A stretch of DNA of 64,000 bases. Source: Symbiodinium natans (taxonomy: Eukaryota; Sar; Dinophyceae; Suessiales; Symbiodiniaceae). The stretch covers positions 248,001 through 312,000 of the forward strand of contig CAJNDS010002374.1 in NCBI GenBank assembly GCA_905221605.1. Direction: 5' to 3'. The notes beneath the pieces are model-generated. The model was not told the origin of the DNA and ran no database searches. It saw only the letters and a list, made by a program, of their open reading frames with translations. Shown here in pieces: positions 36,430-44,477 of the stretch. Made by a program: the position numbers and the translations under genes. Each line of letters opens with the position of its first letter. Within the stretch, counting starts at the first letter, position 1.

Positions 36430-37775
36430 TTCAGCACTGTGCTTGTAGGCGCCCAGTCATTCGGGCAGAGGGTTTTGCAAGTGTCTGGAGCTTCGGGGGC
36501 CACGTGACGGGAAAACGACCCAGCCGACGCTCACGATGCTCTTCTGTCATTCGGGCAGTGGGTTTTGCAAGCGTCTGGAGCTTCGGGGGCCACGTGACGA
36601 GAAAACGACCCAGCTGATGCTGATGATGCTCTTCTCCCGCCTCTTGAATCGCGCCCAGTCATTCGGGGGCCACGTGACGAGAAAACGATCCAGGTGATGC
36701 TCATGATGCTCTTCTCCCGCCTCTTGAATGGCGCCCAGTCATTGGGGCAGTGGGTTTTGCAAGCGTCTGGAGCTTCGGGGGCCACGTGACGAGAAAACAA
36801 CCCAGCTGATGCTGATGATGCTCTTCTACCGCCTCTTGAACGGCGCCCAGTCATTGGGGCAGTGGGTTTTGCAAGGGTCTGGAGATTCGGGGCCACGTGA
36901 CGAGAAAACGACCCAACTGATGCTCATGATGCTTTTCTCCCGCCTCTTGAATGGCGCCCAGTCATTCGGGCAGTGGGTTTTGCAAGGGCCTGGAGCTTCG
37001 GGGGCCGCGTGACGAGAACCCAGCTGACGCTGATGATGCTCTTCTCCCGCCTGTTTAATGGCTCCCAGTCATTCGGCCAGTGGGTTTTGCAAGCGTCTGG
37101 AGATTCGGGGGCCACGTGACGAGAAAACAACCCAGCTGATGCTCATGATGCTCTTCTCCCGCCTCTTGAATGGCGCCCCGTCATTCGGGCAGTGGGTGTT
37201 GCAAGGGCCTGGAGCTTCGGGGGCCACGTGACGAGAAAACGATCCAGCTGATGCTCATGATGCTCTTCTACCGCTCTTGAATGGCGCCCAGTCATTCGCG
37301 CAGTGGGTTTTGCAAGGGCCTGGAGCTTCGGGGGCAACGTGACGAGAACACGACCCAGCTGATGCTCATGATGCTCTTCTATCGCCTCTTGAATGGCGCC
37401 CAGTCATTCGCGCAGTGGGTTTTGCAAAGGCCTGGAGCTTCGTGGGCCACGTGACGAGACAGCGACCCAGCTGCTGCTGATGATGCTCTTCTACCGCCTC
37501 TTGAATGGCGCCCAATCATTGGGGCAGTGGGTTTTGCAAAGGCCTGGAGCTTCGGGGGCCACGTGACGAGACAGCGACCCAGCTGATGCTGATGATGCTC
37601 TTCTACCGCCTCTTGAATGGCGCCCAGTCATTGGGGCAGTGGGTTTTGCAAAGGCCTGGAGCTTCGGGGGCCACGTGACGAGACAGCGACCCAGCTGATG
37701 CTGATGGTGCTCTTCTACCGCCTCTTGACTGGCGGCCAGTCATTCGGGCAGTGGGTTTTGCAAGCGTCTGGAGCT
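36430..37775. repeat. minisatellite, about 12 copies of a ~111-bp unit
   Basis: The unit contains GGCGCCCAGTCATTCGGGC, GTGGGTTTTGCAAG, GGAGCTTCGGGGGCCACG and GATGCTCTTCTCCCGCCTC. The marker GCCACGTGACG (or a one-base variant) recurs 12 times at about 36,499, 36,590, 36,669, 36,781, 36,893, 37,005, 37,111, 37,221, 37,335, 37,447, 37,559 and 37,670. The first copies are shortened and the rest are 106-114 bp apart. It lies between DH exons, so it is probably intronic. Each unit carries the palindrome CACGTG. Confidence 0.92.
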
Positions 37776-37989
37776 TCGAAGCATTTAACATGAAAAGCCC
37801 TATTTCTGCAGTTCACCTCCATCATTCCTGAAAAGTCGTCTAAAGGGCTTCGGAGCTATACTGATCCCTCTTTGCTTGCGCACGTGAGTAGGGAGAAGGA
37901 AGAGTGCAAGAGTGAGTTGCAAGGCAGCGAAGCATAAGCTAGCAAGTCTGGTCGGAAACGGACGAATTGCAACATGCTTTGCAAAAGGT

Positions 37990-38500
37990 TGTTTTGTTGC
38001 GGCTGTGTTTGGCAGGTGGATGTGGACCTCATGTACTCGTTTGGCGTGAAGAGCGGCCTCCCACTACAGCGACGTTTCCGCTGCGTACGGCAGGCGGCGC
38101 AGGGGGAGCTACACAGAGAGATCTGGCCGAGTGCCGAGAGCCCTTGAGAGCCCTTGAGAGCCCTTGAGAGCCCTGGTGAGAACGGCTCAAGCTTTGTCGT
38201 GACTTGGCCCTTGGCCCTTGGCGGAGGTGCAAGTTCAGAAGAGTGAGCGCAAGGGCTTCGCGCGGCTGGAGATGGAGAGGGACGGTGCGCCGGCACATGC
38301 CGACATATGCCGTCATGGAACACAGAGGCCTGTCAGAAAGAGCATCAAAGTGCAATGACGCCAGGTACAGAGGTCGGCTTCCTGCTGGGGCCTTCCTTGA
38401 TCGACAGCTCCTTCCAAGCCCTGATGGCGCTGGCAGATCCCTCCGTGGGAATCGGCTCCCTGAAGATCCCCTTGTCCATCAAGAGGCGCAGTTCCCTCCC
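37990..38500 (+). CDS. polyketide synthase module 3 DH, middle part, just left of the insertion
   Basis: About 38,010-38,110 reads DVDLMYSFGVKSGLPLQRRF, and about 38,360-38,490 reads TEVGFLLGPSLIDSSFQALM then IGSLKIPLSIKR. The latter matches the second half of a DH, where LIDSSFQAL contains the second catalytic Asp, comparable to LLDGTIHIL in module 1. A C-rich intron begins after 38,490, and the viral element is inserted in it at 38,526. Confidence 0.72.
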
Positions 38501-38520
38501 CCCCCTTTCCCCCCCCCCCC

Positions 38521-38525
38521 CCCCT
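38521..38525. repeat. target site duplication, left copy (CCCCT)
   Basis: These five bases directly abut the left terminal repeat and are repeated after the right one at 60,574-60,578. The match cannot be extended to six bases. The surrounding host sequence is poly-C. Confidence 0.75.
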
Positions 38526-38919
38526 AAAAAATTGGTAAAAGGCTGGTTCTGAGGTGTTGCTGGGCTGGGGCTGGGGTGTTGGTTCTGAGACCTTGCCCTA
38601 CCCTATATAGCCACCTCATCCGTTCTCTTACATGTCCCCCTGCTTCGTTTTCATCATCATCGTCGCCTTATCCGTTATCATTGTTTTGTCCCGCTCTTTC
38701 ATTCCTTCCTTCCTCCCATCATCAACATCGTCACCTCATCCGTTTCTCATCTCAATAAAAGTTTAAGTATCTATAAATTCATTTTTTTCATTTCTCAACA
38801 TCGTCCCCTCACTCGTTTTCATCCTTCATCATATCGCCTCAACCGTTTTCTAGGACTAGCCCACCTCACACGCTTTACCAAAGATTTATAATAATTTACT
38901 ATTATAAATTTTTGTTTAT
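38526..38919. repeat. left terminal inverted repeat
   Basis: It matches the reverse complement of 60,180-60,573. The outer 230-250 bp show no difference that I could find; scattered substitutions appear inward. Its inner end holds a hairpin of 9-bp stems (TTTATAATA at 38,885-38,893 and TATTATAAA at 38,900-38,908). The repeated open frame inside both TIRs is a consequence of the duplication and probably not a gene. Confidence 0.93.
38859..38915. repeat. direct repeat of TIR inner end, copy 1
   Basis: About 57 bases starting GCCCACCTCACACGCTTTAC recur at 39,537-39,593. They bracket the gene at 38,916-39,494, and each ends with a TTTATAATA hairpin just 3' of a stop codon. A related, more diverged version lies in the right TIR. 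Confidence 0.8.
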
Positions 38920-39494
38920 TTTGTTTTGATAGTGCTAAATAGTTCTATTGTTTTGAATTTATCGCCCATTTCTTTTTTAAGTGTTTCCATTTTATTATGA
39001 TACTCTATGTTATTGTAGCGTTCAATTGCTTTATCAATATCAATAGTGAAATTGAATTCTTCGTTATCAAGTAATTTTAACCTTTGCAAAATATGCTTTA
39101 ACAATTCTTCATTATGACTATTTTTATCCTTTTCATAAAAGGTGATTATCATTCTATAAAGGACTTCCTGAAATAATGTTTTACGCTTATGATTACATCG
39201 TTTATACGCGAACACTTCTTCTTTTATTTGTGTATCAATTACTTCTTTGAATGTGCCTTCATTATGTATGTTTTCATATAAGTCTTTTAATATTGTTAAT
39301 TGGTTGGGTTCTTTTAAAATGAATTTACATAAGCAGTAATAATCCATTCTTTTGCTGTGATACAAAACTTTATCTGTTCCACTTATATAACTATGACCTG
39401 CCATTGAAATAATACTGTCAATTTCTTTTTTCAGTTTGGGGAATGGGTTATTCTGCGTCAGGGTCTGTATCTCAGTATTGCTTACCTCGCTCAT
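38916..39494 (-). CDS. unknown protein, 192 aa
   Basis: I do not recognise this family. The protein is highly charged, lysine- and glutamate-rich, and mostly helical, with no cysteine cluster, membrane segment or signal peptide. It starts at an ATG 29 bases downstream of the motif AAAACTACTTAAAG, shared exactly with the next gene, and ends in TAA followed by a hairpin. It is the outermost gene on the left side. Its flanking 57-bp direct repeats suggest it could have been gained or moved as a cassette. Confidence 0.75.
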   Translation of the reverse strand: MSEVSNTEIQTLTQNNPFPKLKKEIDSIISMAGHSYISGTDKVLYHSKRMDYYCLCKFILKEPNQLTILKDLYENIHNEGTFKEVIDTQIKEEVFAYKRCNHKRKTLFQEVLYRMIITFYEKDKNSHNEELLKHILQRLKLLDNEEFNFTIDIDKAIERYNNIEYHNKMETLKKEMGDKFKTIELFSTIKTK

Positions 39495-39522
39495 TCTCTC
39501 TTACCATTCTAAGACGTTTTCC

Positions 39523-39536
39523 CTTTAAGTAGTTTT
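39523..39536 (-). promoter_or_regulatory. putative promoter motif AAAACTACTTAAAG
   Basis: Read on the minus strand this 14-mer is identical to the one upstream of the next gene (40,246-40,259), at nearly the same distance from the ATG (28-29 bases). Both are followed by CTTAGAAT.GTAAGA before the start. The promoter role is inferred from position. Confidence 0.55.
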
Positions 39537-39593
39537 GCCCACCTCACACGCTTTACCAAAGATTTATAATAATTTAATATTATAAATATTTGT
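39537..39593. repeat. direct repeat of TIR inner end, copy 2
   Basis: Second copy of the 57-base segment at 38,859-38,915, with a few changes. It contains the hairpin 39,563-39,586 and lies 3' of the gene at 39,601-40,218. Confidence 0.8.
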
Positions 39594-39600
39594 TCAATGT

Positions 39601-40218
39601 TTAATCTTGTTCCCTATCAAATATTTCATTTAAATGTTCTTGCAACTCGTTAAGATTTAAATATCTAATATCTTTTCCAATAAAATTAATGAGAAACTCA
39701 TACATAATGTATTTGAATAAAACTTTATCAGGATATGATTTCTTGTAATAGCTATAATTTAAGATTAATATATTTTCACGGTATGTAATTCTATTCATTA
39801 ACTCTTTATTATGGAGACAATCTGAAACACTATCAAATTTTTGAAAAAACCTTACTCGATAGTTCTTTATAAAAGATATAATTACTTTCTTATATGGATT
39901 ATCACTAAACTCAAACATATTTACCAATTTTCGTCTTTTTGTTTCAACATCATCACCATAAAAATATACATCAAAATTATCTCTTTCTTTTAACATAAAA
40001 AGTTGTTTTTCAAAAGTTGTTAGTTTATCTTTCTCTTCAGGGTAAAAATCATAATTATCTTCTAGGTTCATAAGACGATTGCAACTGCTACAGCAACAAT
40101 GAAACGATTGTATAATATCTGCTATTGGTTCTGGTAATATTTTATTTAAGGTTTCCTTATTCTGTTGTGTCCGCATATACTTGCACTCTTGACACTTGCT
40201 GTAGTCAAAGACAGTCAT
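39601..40218 (-). CDS. unknown cysteine-containing protein, 205 aa
   Basis: No family recognised. Near the N terminus CQECKY (residues 9-12) and CCCSSC (about 42-47) could together bind zinc. The rest is helical, with aromatic-rich segments such as YRENILILNYSYYKK. The ATG follows the AAAACTACTTAAAG motif by 28 bases. The stop is TAA, followed by the TTTATAATA hairpin. It lies between the unknown 192-aa gene and the integrase, all on the same strand. Confidence 0.75.
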   Translation of the reverse strand: MTVFDYSKCQECKYMRTQQNKETLNKILPEPIADIIQSFHCCCSSCNRLMNLEDNYDFYPEEKDKLTTFEKQLFMLKERDNFDVYFYGDDVETKRRKLVNMFEFSDNPYKKVIISFIKNYRVRFFQKFDSVSDCLHNKELMNRITYRENILILNYSYYKKSYPDKVLFKYIMYEFLINFIGKDIRYLNLNELQEHLNEIFDREQD

Positions 40219-40245
40219 ACTTCTTACTATTCTAAGGCTTTTTGT

Positions 40246-40259
40246 CTTTAAGTAGTTTT
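40246..40259 (-). promoter_or_regulatory. putative promoter motif AAAACTACTTAAAG
   Basis: Identical to 39,523-39,536 and placed 28 bases before the ATG of the 205-aa gene. It overlaps the last codons of the upstream integrase gene by two bases. Confidence 0.55.
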
Positions 40260-41193
40260 ATTTATTCACTAATAATAACTCGTGCCTCATATACTTTTTA
40301 CTCAACCCATCAATAACATAATATTTATTCAGTTGTGGGTCTCTATTAACTTCCTTCACTTCATACACTTTCTCGCTCCACTGACTACGGCTTTCTTTCC
40401 TGCTGGTATAATTGCCTTTACCTTTAACAAATACTCTAACATCATCACCAGCTTTGATATTAGGATAGTTTCTTAAATATTTTTCTTTCATTACAGAATT
40501 GGCTTTGACTTCTATGCTATTCTCGTCTTTATGAGCCTCATTAGGAGTGAGCCCCGTAGTCCCATGAACCATTTTACTATTATACTTATTTAAAACGGGT
40601 TTCAACATAATCGTCCAAGACCCCTTATGAATTTGTAATCTGTCACTTATCATTTTCTTTAAGGTTCTAATCATTCTCTCAGCCACATTAGCATGTGTCA
40701 AGGTTACTTTATGAGTTATTCCTTCCCCTTTGAAATAGTCTTGTAACTTTTTTGAATTGAAACTGCCCTCATCGTCACTGTATATTGATTGAGGATGTCC
40801 CATCACTTTAAAGCATTCCATAAAAGCATCATAAACAGGGTCTGTATCTTTATTCTTCAAGACGACTACATGACATTTTTTACTAAAATTATCAATACAA
40901 ACAAAGCCATACAATGGATATTCTTTTTTATATGTGTCAGTATCTTTCATTAAACTAATCATGTTCATCAAATCTACACTATACACAGACCTTGAAAATG
41001 GAGGCGAATAGCTGTTATAATTTTTATAGTTTTTTCTTTGCTTAAGAGACTGTCCCCTCAACCATTCCTTAACTTCGTTTAAAGTTATTACCAGTCCAGC
41101 TTTTCTGGCATCGTCATATAAACTCTTAGCGCTACCAAAACCGCTTTCAATATCATAATATAAATTGCTTAAAACCTGATTTTTCTCAGCCAT
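40258..41193 (-). CDS. retrovirus-like (rve, DDE) integrase
   Basis: This 311-aa protein should insert the element into the host genome by cutting and joining the inverted-repeat ends. The RNase H-like core starts at YSVDLMN (about residue 74, first catalytic Asp), followed by YGFVCIDNFSKKCHVVVLKN. The second Asp is in IYSDDEGSFNS (about 138). The catalytic Glu is in NVAERMIRTLKKMI (about 171). The C terminus has the basic, strand-rich part typical of Polinton integrases (VRVFVKGKGNYTSRK, then SEKVYEV). The triad is complete and the gene is uninterrupted. It may lack a full N-terminal zinc-binding region. Its presence, with TIRs and a 5-bp target duplication, fits Polinton-type transposition. 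Confidence 0.93.
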   Translation of the reverse strand: MAEKNQVLSNLYYDIESGFGSAKSLYDDARKAGLVITLNEVKEWLRGQSLKQRKNYKNYNSYSPPFSRSVYSVDLMNMISLMKDTDTYKKEYPLYGFVCIDNFSKKCHVVVLKNKDTDPVYDAFMECFKVMGHPQSIYSDDEGSFNSKKLQDYFKGEGITHKVTLTHANVAERMIRTLKKMISDRLQIHKGSWTIMLKPVLNKYNSKMVHGTTGLTPNEAHKDENSIEVKANSVMKEKYLRNYPNIKAGDDVRVFVKGKGNYTSRKESRSQWSEKVYEVKEVNRDPQLNKYYVIDGLSKKYMRHELLLVNK

Positions 41194-41195
41194 TA

Positions 41196-41228
41196 ATTAA
41201 TATTATTTATATTTTAAATAATATTAAT
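41196..41228. terminator. AT-rich hairpin, 13-bp stem
   Basis: ATTAATATTATTT (41,196-41,208) pairs perfectly with AAATAATATTAAT (41,216-41,228) across a 7-base loop. It sits between the stop of the 93-aa gene and the ATG of the integrase, both on the minus strand. A 3'-end-forming role is inferred from the repeated placement of such hairpins after stop codons in this element. Confidence 0.55.
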
Positions 41229-41505
41229 TCCATAGCAATACCTTTTTGACTATCTTATCCTGTAGCTCTTTTTGTTTATTCTCTTCATAAATTTCCTGAC
41301 ACCTTGCAGTGTTCTGATGCTTGGCTCTGTTCGTTTTACTGCTAATTATCTTTCCACACCTCTCACACTCATAGCTACAACTGTTTTTCTTATAATAATT
41401 ATTCCAATACCCTTGTTCCTTATATTTGACATACAACCTTTCATTTGTTGCGTTCTTTTTCATCCTATTAAAATCCGGCATTTTGTTTCCTTCATAGCGT
41501 TCCAC
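41224..41505 (-). CDS. small zinc-finger protein, 93 aa
   Basis: The protein contains CERCGKIISSKTNRAKHQNT and ARC, a treble-cysteine/histidine finger closely like the C-terminal finger of the element's GIY-YIG proteins, preceded by a YKEQGYWNNYYKKN-type basic segment as in those proteins. It lacks the GIY-YIG nuclease half, so it may be a remnant of such a gene or a stand-alone DNA-binding protein. It lies directly upstream of the integrase. Confidence 0.65.
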   Translation of the reverse strand: MERYEGNKMPDFNRMKKNATNERLYVKYKEQGYWNNYYKKNSCSYECERCGKIISSKTNRAKHQNTARCQEIYEENKQKELQDKIVKKVLLWN

Positions 41506-41640
41506 ATACAGTCAAACAGGTCATCGTCCATTTGAAGTTTTACTCCATCCATTACAAGCGTTGAGTTCATTATCTTACTTGTAAATGTTAATATTTCTTT
41601 AAGTAGATTTGCGTTTTTAACGCAAAAATCTTTAAAGCAA
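41460..41640 (-). CDS. possible small ORF, about 60 aa
   Basis: The open frame reads like real protein (KEILTFTSKIMNSTLVMDGV) and fills the gap between two genes, but its frame opens inside the end of the 259-aa gene without an early ATG. The first ATG is internal near 41,571. It may be a frame-shifted tail of the neighbouring gene or a short independent gene. Confidence 0.3.
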
Positions 41641-41643
41641 ATA

Positions 41644-42423
41644 TTAACTCCCAACTGAACGAACGCTTCCTCTGGAGCTTCTGCTCCTTATATATTCTAT
41701 TGTTTCTTGTGACCGCCTTGAACTAATAACACTCTGCGGTGGTGTTGCTTCTTCAACATATTCAATTGTTCTATTGCTTTGTATTGAACTTTGAACTGAT
41801 ATTGGCGGGGAAGAATGAATATGTTCGCTTAGTGCATTTTCTTCAATAGGTAATAAAGCGCTTCTATTTGTTGAACTTGAACTTGATGACGAAGACTCAT
41901 AAGATTTTTTAACATTCATAGGTAAGCTGTTATCGCTTTCTTCGCTCTTTTGTTGCTCAAAAGGTGTTTCACTTTCTAAATCATCATCATCTTCAATTTG
42001 CTCTCTCCTATTACGCAGTTCTTCTCGTTCTTCTCTAAACTCATCTTCTCCGAACATAGCATCGTAAATTCGTCTCATCATTGATTTCCCCCTTTCCCTT
42101 TCTGGCTTTTCTTTTTGTGGTTCTTCTTCTTGAGTTGGTTCGCTTTCTGCTTCTTCGCTCTGTGTAGGTTCTTCTTCTCTTCTAATGCTCTCGCTCTTTT
42201 CAGTTGAAGGACGACTGTCAAATAAATCCGTTTGTGTTCCCTTATCTGGATTATTTAATATTATTTCTTTTTTATCATATCTACTTAAATCAAAATCATC
42301 AAAATCAACATCATCTATGAATATTCCTTGTTGTGTTCGTTTCTGCCTTTCTGGTAGTATTTTTAGTCTATGTGTCATTGTCTCTTTTAATATTTCTTCA
42401 TAAGTTGGGCGTCGCGATAGCAT
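41644..42423 (-). CDS. acidic, Ser/Glu-rich unknown protein, 259 aa
   Basis: No family recognised. The N terminus RRPTYEEILKE is shared with the next gene (LRPTYDELIG). The middle is rich in Glu, with a basic helix MRRIYDAMFGEDEFREE, and the C-terminal third has serine runs and SRRSQETIEYIRSRSSRGS. Such low-complexity, charged proteins are often virion-internal or scaffolding proteins, but this is speculation. It is the last gene in a run of minus-strand genes from 44,789. Confidence 0.7.
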   Translation of the reverse strand: MLSRRPTYEEILKETMTHRLKILPERQKRTQQGIFIDDVDFDDFDLSRYDKKEIILNNPDKGTQTDLFDSRPSTEKSESIRREEEPTQSEEAESEPTQEEEPQKEKPERERGKSMMRRIYDAMFGEDEFREEREELRNRREQIEDDDDLESETPFEQQKSEESDNSLPMNVKKSYESSSSSSSSTNRSALLPIEENALSEHIHSSPPISVQSSIQSNRTIEYVEEATPPQSVISSRRSQETIEYIRSRSSRGSVRSVGS

Positions 42424-42443
42424 TATATTATTTATTGATATTT

Positions 42444-43508
42444 TTATACTGGTAAAAATGATTTTGCCAGTGCTGTCGCTCCTGCTTTTGCTAATGTTTC
42501 CACTCCTGCTTTTGCACCAGCTACAAGAATGTCTTTTGTTGCGCTTGATGATGCTGATTGTGAAGGGACTAATTTATCTTCTCCACTACCCTTACCTTTT
42601 CCTTTTTTCATCTGCCCCCATTCTTCCATTCTACTCCTTAGTAGTTGGTCATTAACTTCATTAGCCCACTGCCCAGTCATCATAAGTTTTTCAATAAAGT
42701 TTAATAAATAATCTTTTTTGGTCAGAGTTCTGCCTTTCCCTTTGTTTCTTAACTTGCTTATTTCTTCTTCCTGTTTCTTTTCCAACGTAATACCTCTTAA
42801 GTAAAGTTGGAATAAAATATCGTCCGCTTGTACATCCTTGTTTTTCCATCTTGTTATGTTGTCATTGTAATCTATCGCCTCCTTATGTTTTCTTGATACA
42901 GGTGGGACTTGTGTTTCTTCATCGTCTTCAGTTTCTTCTTCTTCTTCTCCTTCTTCAGCTATTTCCGTTGGTGTCTCTAATGGTGGCATATCATCTTCTT
43001 CATCTGTGGCTATTGAATGGACAGGAACACCAACAGGTAATGATTGACTATGTACTTCATCTAAATCACTTCTTGCTCGTTCTGCTGTTGTTTGACTTGC
43101 TTGTTCTCTTCTTCTCAATCCTTCTTCAAGTTCTGTTCGTATGTTAAATCTTTGTCCGTCTATTACAAAACCTTCTCCTTCTTCGTCAGTGTCCATTTCA
43201 TAAACTTCTGCTGGTGTTGTAAAGCCACTTGACACTAAACCTGTTGATATCCTTGCAGTTATTCCTCTTTGTCTCAATTGAGCTCTTCTTACATCTTCTT
43301 TTGCTCTGTCTTCCTCTTGCTTCTTCAATCCTAAAAAATCAATATTATCTAACTGGCTTCCGAACTGATTATTCCTAAATAAAGTTGCCCTTCTATCAAT
43401 TACGTTTTCAATTGAGGGTCTGTTAGGGTCTCCTTGGCTCTCAATCATTCCTATCAGTTCATCATAGGTCGGTCTAAGTTTTAATTCTGATTTTAATGTT
43501 TTAATCAT
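42444..43508 (-). CDS. unknown protein with hydrophobic C-terminal helix, 354 aa
   Basis: No family recognised. It begins LRPTYDELIGMIESQG, the motif shared with the 259-aa neighbour. The middle is acidic (EEGEEEEETEDDEE, residues about 190-200), then lysine-rich (KLRNKGKGRTLTKKDYL). The last 30 residues form an Ala/Gly-rich hydrophobic helix (AKAGVETLAKAGATALAKS). An amphipathic or membrane-active tail on a charged protein recalls minor capsid or membrane-lytic virion proteins of DJR viruses, but no homology is claimed. The stop is TAA. Confidence 0.7.
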   Translation of the reverse strand: MIKTLKSELKLRPTYDELIGMIESQGDPNRPSIENVIDRRATLFRNNQFGSQLDNIDFLGLKKQEEDRAKEDVRRAQLRQRGITARISTGLVSSGFTTPAEVYEMDTDEEGEGFVIDGQRFNIRTELEEGLRRREQASQTTAERARSDLDEVHSQSLPVGVPVHSIATDEEDDMPPLETPTEIAEEGEEEEETEDDEETQVPPVSRKHKEAIDYNDNITRWKNKDVQADDILFQLYLRGITLEKKQEEEISKLRNKGKGRTLTKKDYLLNFIEKLMMTGQWANEVNDQLLRSRMEEWGQMKKGKGKGSGEDKLVPSQSASSSATKDILVAGAKAGVETLAKAGATALAKSFLPV

Positions 43509-43543
43509 AATATAAAAGAAGTTAGATTTTATTTTATTAAATA

Positions 43544-43876
43544 TTAAAATAAAATTAAAACTAAATTTGCCATTATTTCTTTTAATTCTTTTTGTTTCTT
43601 AAGTAGCTCTTCTTTTGTTCTTACTGGCATCATGGGACGTTCTAACTGTCTGTTAATATCGTCAAGTTGTCCTTGATATATTGATTTCTTTTGATGTTTA
43701 ACCCAGTCATTCCTTAATGCTATGTTTTTACCTCTATTCTCAGCTTCTTCAACTCTTAGTTTCATATCTTCAATTTGTTTTCTCCTACTTGCTACTCCGA
43801 AAGTATCGTCAATGTCATAGTATTGTTGAACCTGTGGCATTCTTTTAAACTCTGGTTTGCTTTTAAACATACTCAT
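43544..43876 (-). CDS. small coiled-coil protein, 110 aa
   Basis: No family recognised. The protein has a short N-terminal region (FKRMPQVQQYYDIDDTFGV) and then charged heptad-like helices (KQIEDMKLRVEEAENRG, LLKKQKELKEIMANLV). The ATG lies just beside the AT-rich hairpin at 43,878-43,909. It is part of a closely spaced minus-strand run and may be a virion or assembly protein. Confidence 0.65.
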   Translation of the reverse strand: MSMFKSKPEFKRMPQVQQYYDIDDTFGVASRRKQIEDMKLRVEEAENRGKNIALRNDWVKHQKKSIYQGQLDDINRQLERPMMPVRTKEELLKKQKELKEIMANLVLILF

Positions 43877-43877
43877 T

Positions 43878-43909
43878 ATTAATAATATTAGATTATAAAT
43901 ATTATTAAT
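43878..43909. terminator. AT-rich hairpin, 12-bp stem
   Basis: ATTAATAATATT (43,878-43,889) pairs with AATATTATTAAT (43,898-43,909). It lies directly 3' of the TAA (43,912-43,914) that ends the SINE-split gene, and just upstream of the next ATG. Confidence 0.55.
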
Positions 43910-44147
43910 AATTAAAACATTTTTGATTTAAAACTGTTGATTTTTTCAATATGTGCTTCTCTCTTTGCCTTTCTTATTTCATTATAAGATGCTTCTAATA
44001 ATTCTCTTGCTGTTAGTTGCCTTGGTGCTTCTTCCATTCTAACAGGCTTTGCTTTTGTTTTTAGCTTCAATAGGTTCGCTGTATTTCACTACTTCAGTTG
44101 TTTGTTTAGGTTCTTTAACTTTTGTAGGAGGTATTGTTTTTATCACT

Positions 44148-44161
44148 TGGTTTTCAATAGG
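44148..44161. repeat. direct repeat flanking the insertion, left copy
   Basis: TGGTTTTCAATAGG here is repeated exactly at 44,464-44,477 on the other side of the GC-rich insertion. Only one copy is needed to make the interrupted gene continuous, so it is a target duplication. Confidence 0.85.
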
Positions 44162-44463
44162 CACCGGCAGGGGATCTCGAACGCCAGCTTCAAAAGTTTC
44201 TGGATGATGCCAGTGGAAGTGCTAAGTGACCATTGCAGAATGTTTGTATAGACTGTCACGTTTGCGAAGCGGCAGGCGTGCCTTGTGCTGGCGCTGTATG
44301 GCTCTCCATGCGTAGCGTTCAGCTGTTAGGTCAGTGGGCCGTAGCCCGCGCTGTAGCGCGAATCACGGCTTCTGGCTGTTCTCTGAGGGGTTTTTTGTTT
44401 GTTAGGCTTGACTCGTCTGACCTTTCCCTCCGCAGAGCGTGTGTGTGTGTGTGTGTGTGTGTG
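44162..44463 (+). mobile_element. SINE-like retroposon, 302 bp, inserted in the viral gene
   Basis: The segment is far richer in GC than the viral DNA around it, has no coding frame, ends in a TG repeat (44,442-44,463), and is flanked by a 14-bp target duplication. A non-coding body of about 300 bp, a simple-repeat tail and a long target duplication are the marks of a SINE moved by host LINE machinery. On the minus strand GTTCGAGATCCC near the edge resembles an RNA polymerase III B box but is not exact. CCGTAGCC (44,339) is only a short match to the dinoflagellate spliced leader. The exact family is unknown. Confidence 0.65.
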
Positions 44464-44477
44464 TGGTTTTCAATAGG
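44464..44477. repeat. direct repeat flanking the insertion, right copy
   Basis: Exact second copy of TGGTTTTCAATAGG (see 44,148-44,161). Confidence 0.85.

Noticed and set aside
38576-38758. 60-aa ORF repeated in both terminal repeats
   Set aside because: Identical copies follow from the inverted repeats. The sequence is Ser/His/Pro-rich low complexity with no supporting context.
39601-40218. Adenovirus-like maturation protease
   Set aside because: Cysteines are present, but no His-Asp/Glu-Cys order with the usual spacing could be seen. No other element protein fits either.
44339-44346. Dinoflagellate spliced leader
   Set aside because: Only eight bases (CCGTAGCC) match, and the rest of the leader is not there.
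44162-44463. GC-rich insert as an intron of the viral gene
   Set aside because: On the gene's strand it has no acceptable donor or acceptor. The TG tail and 14-bp target duplication fit a retroposon better, and element genes otherwise lack introns.
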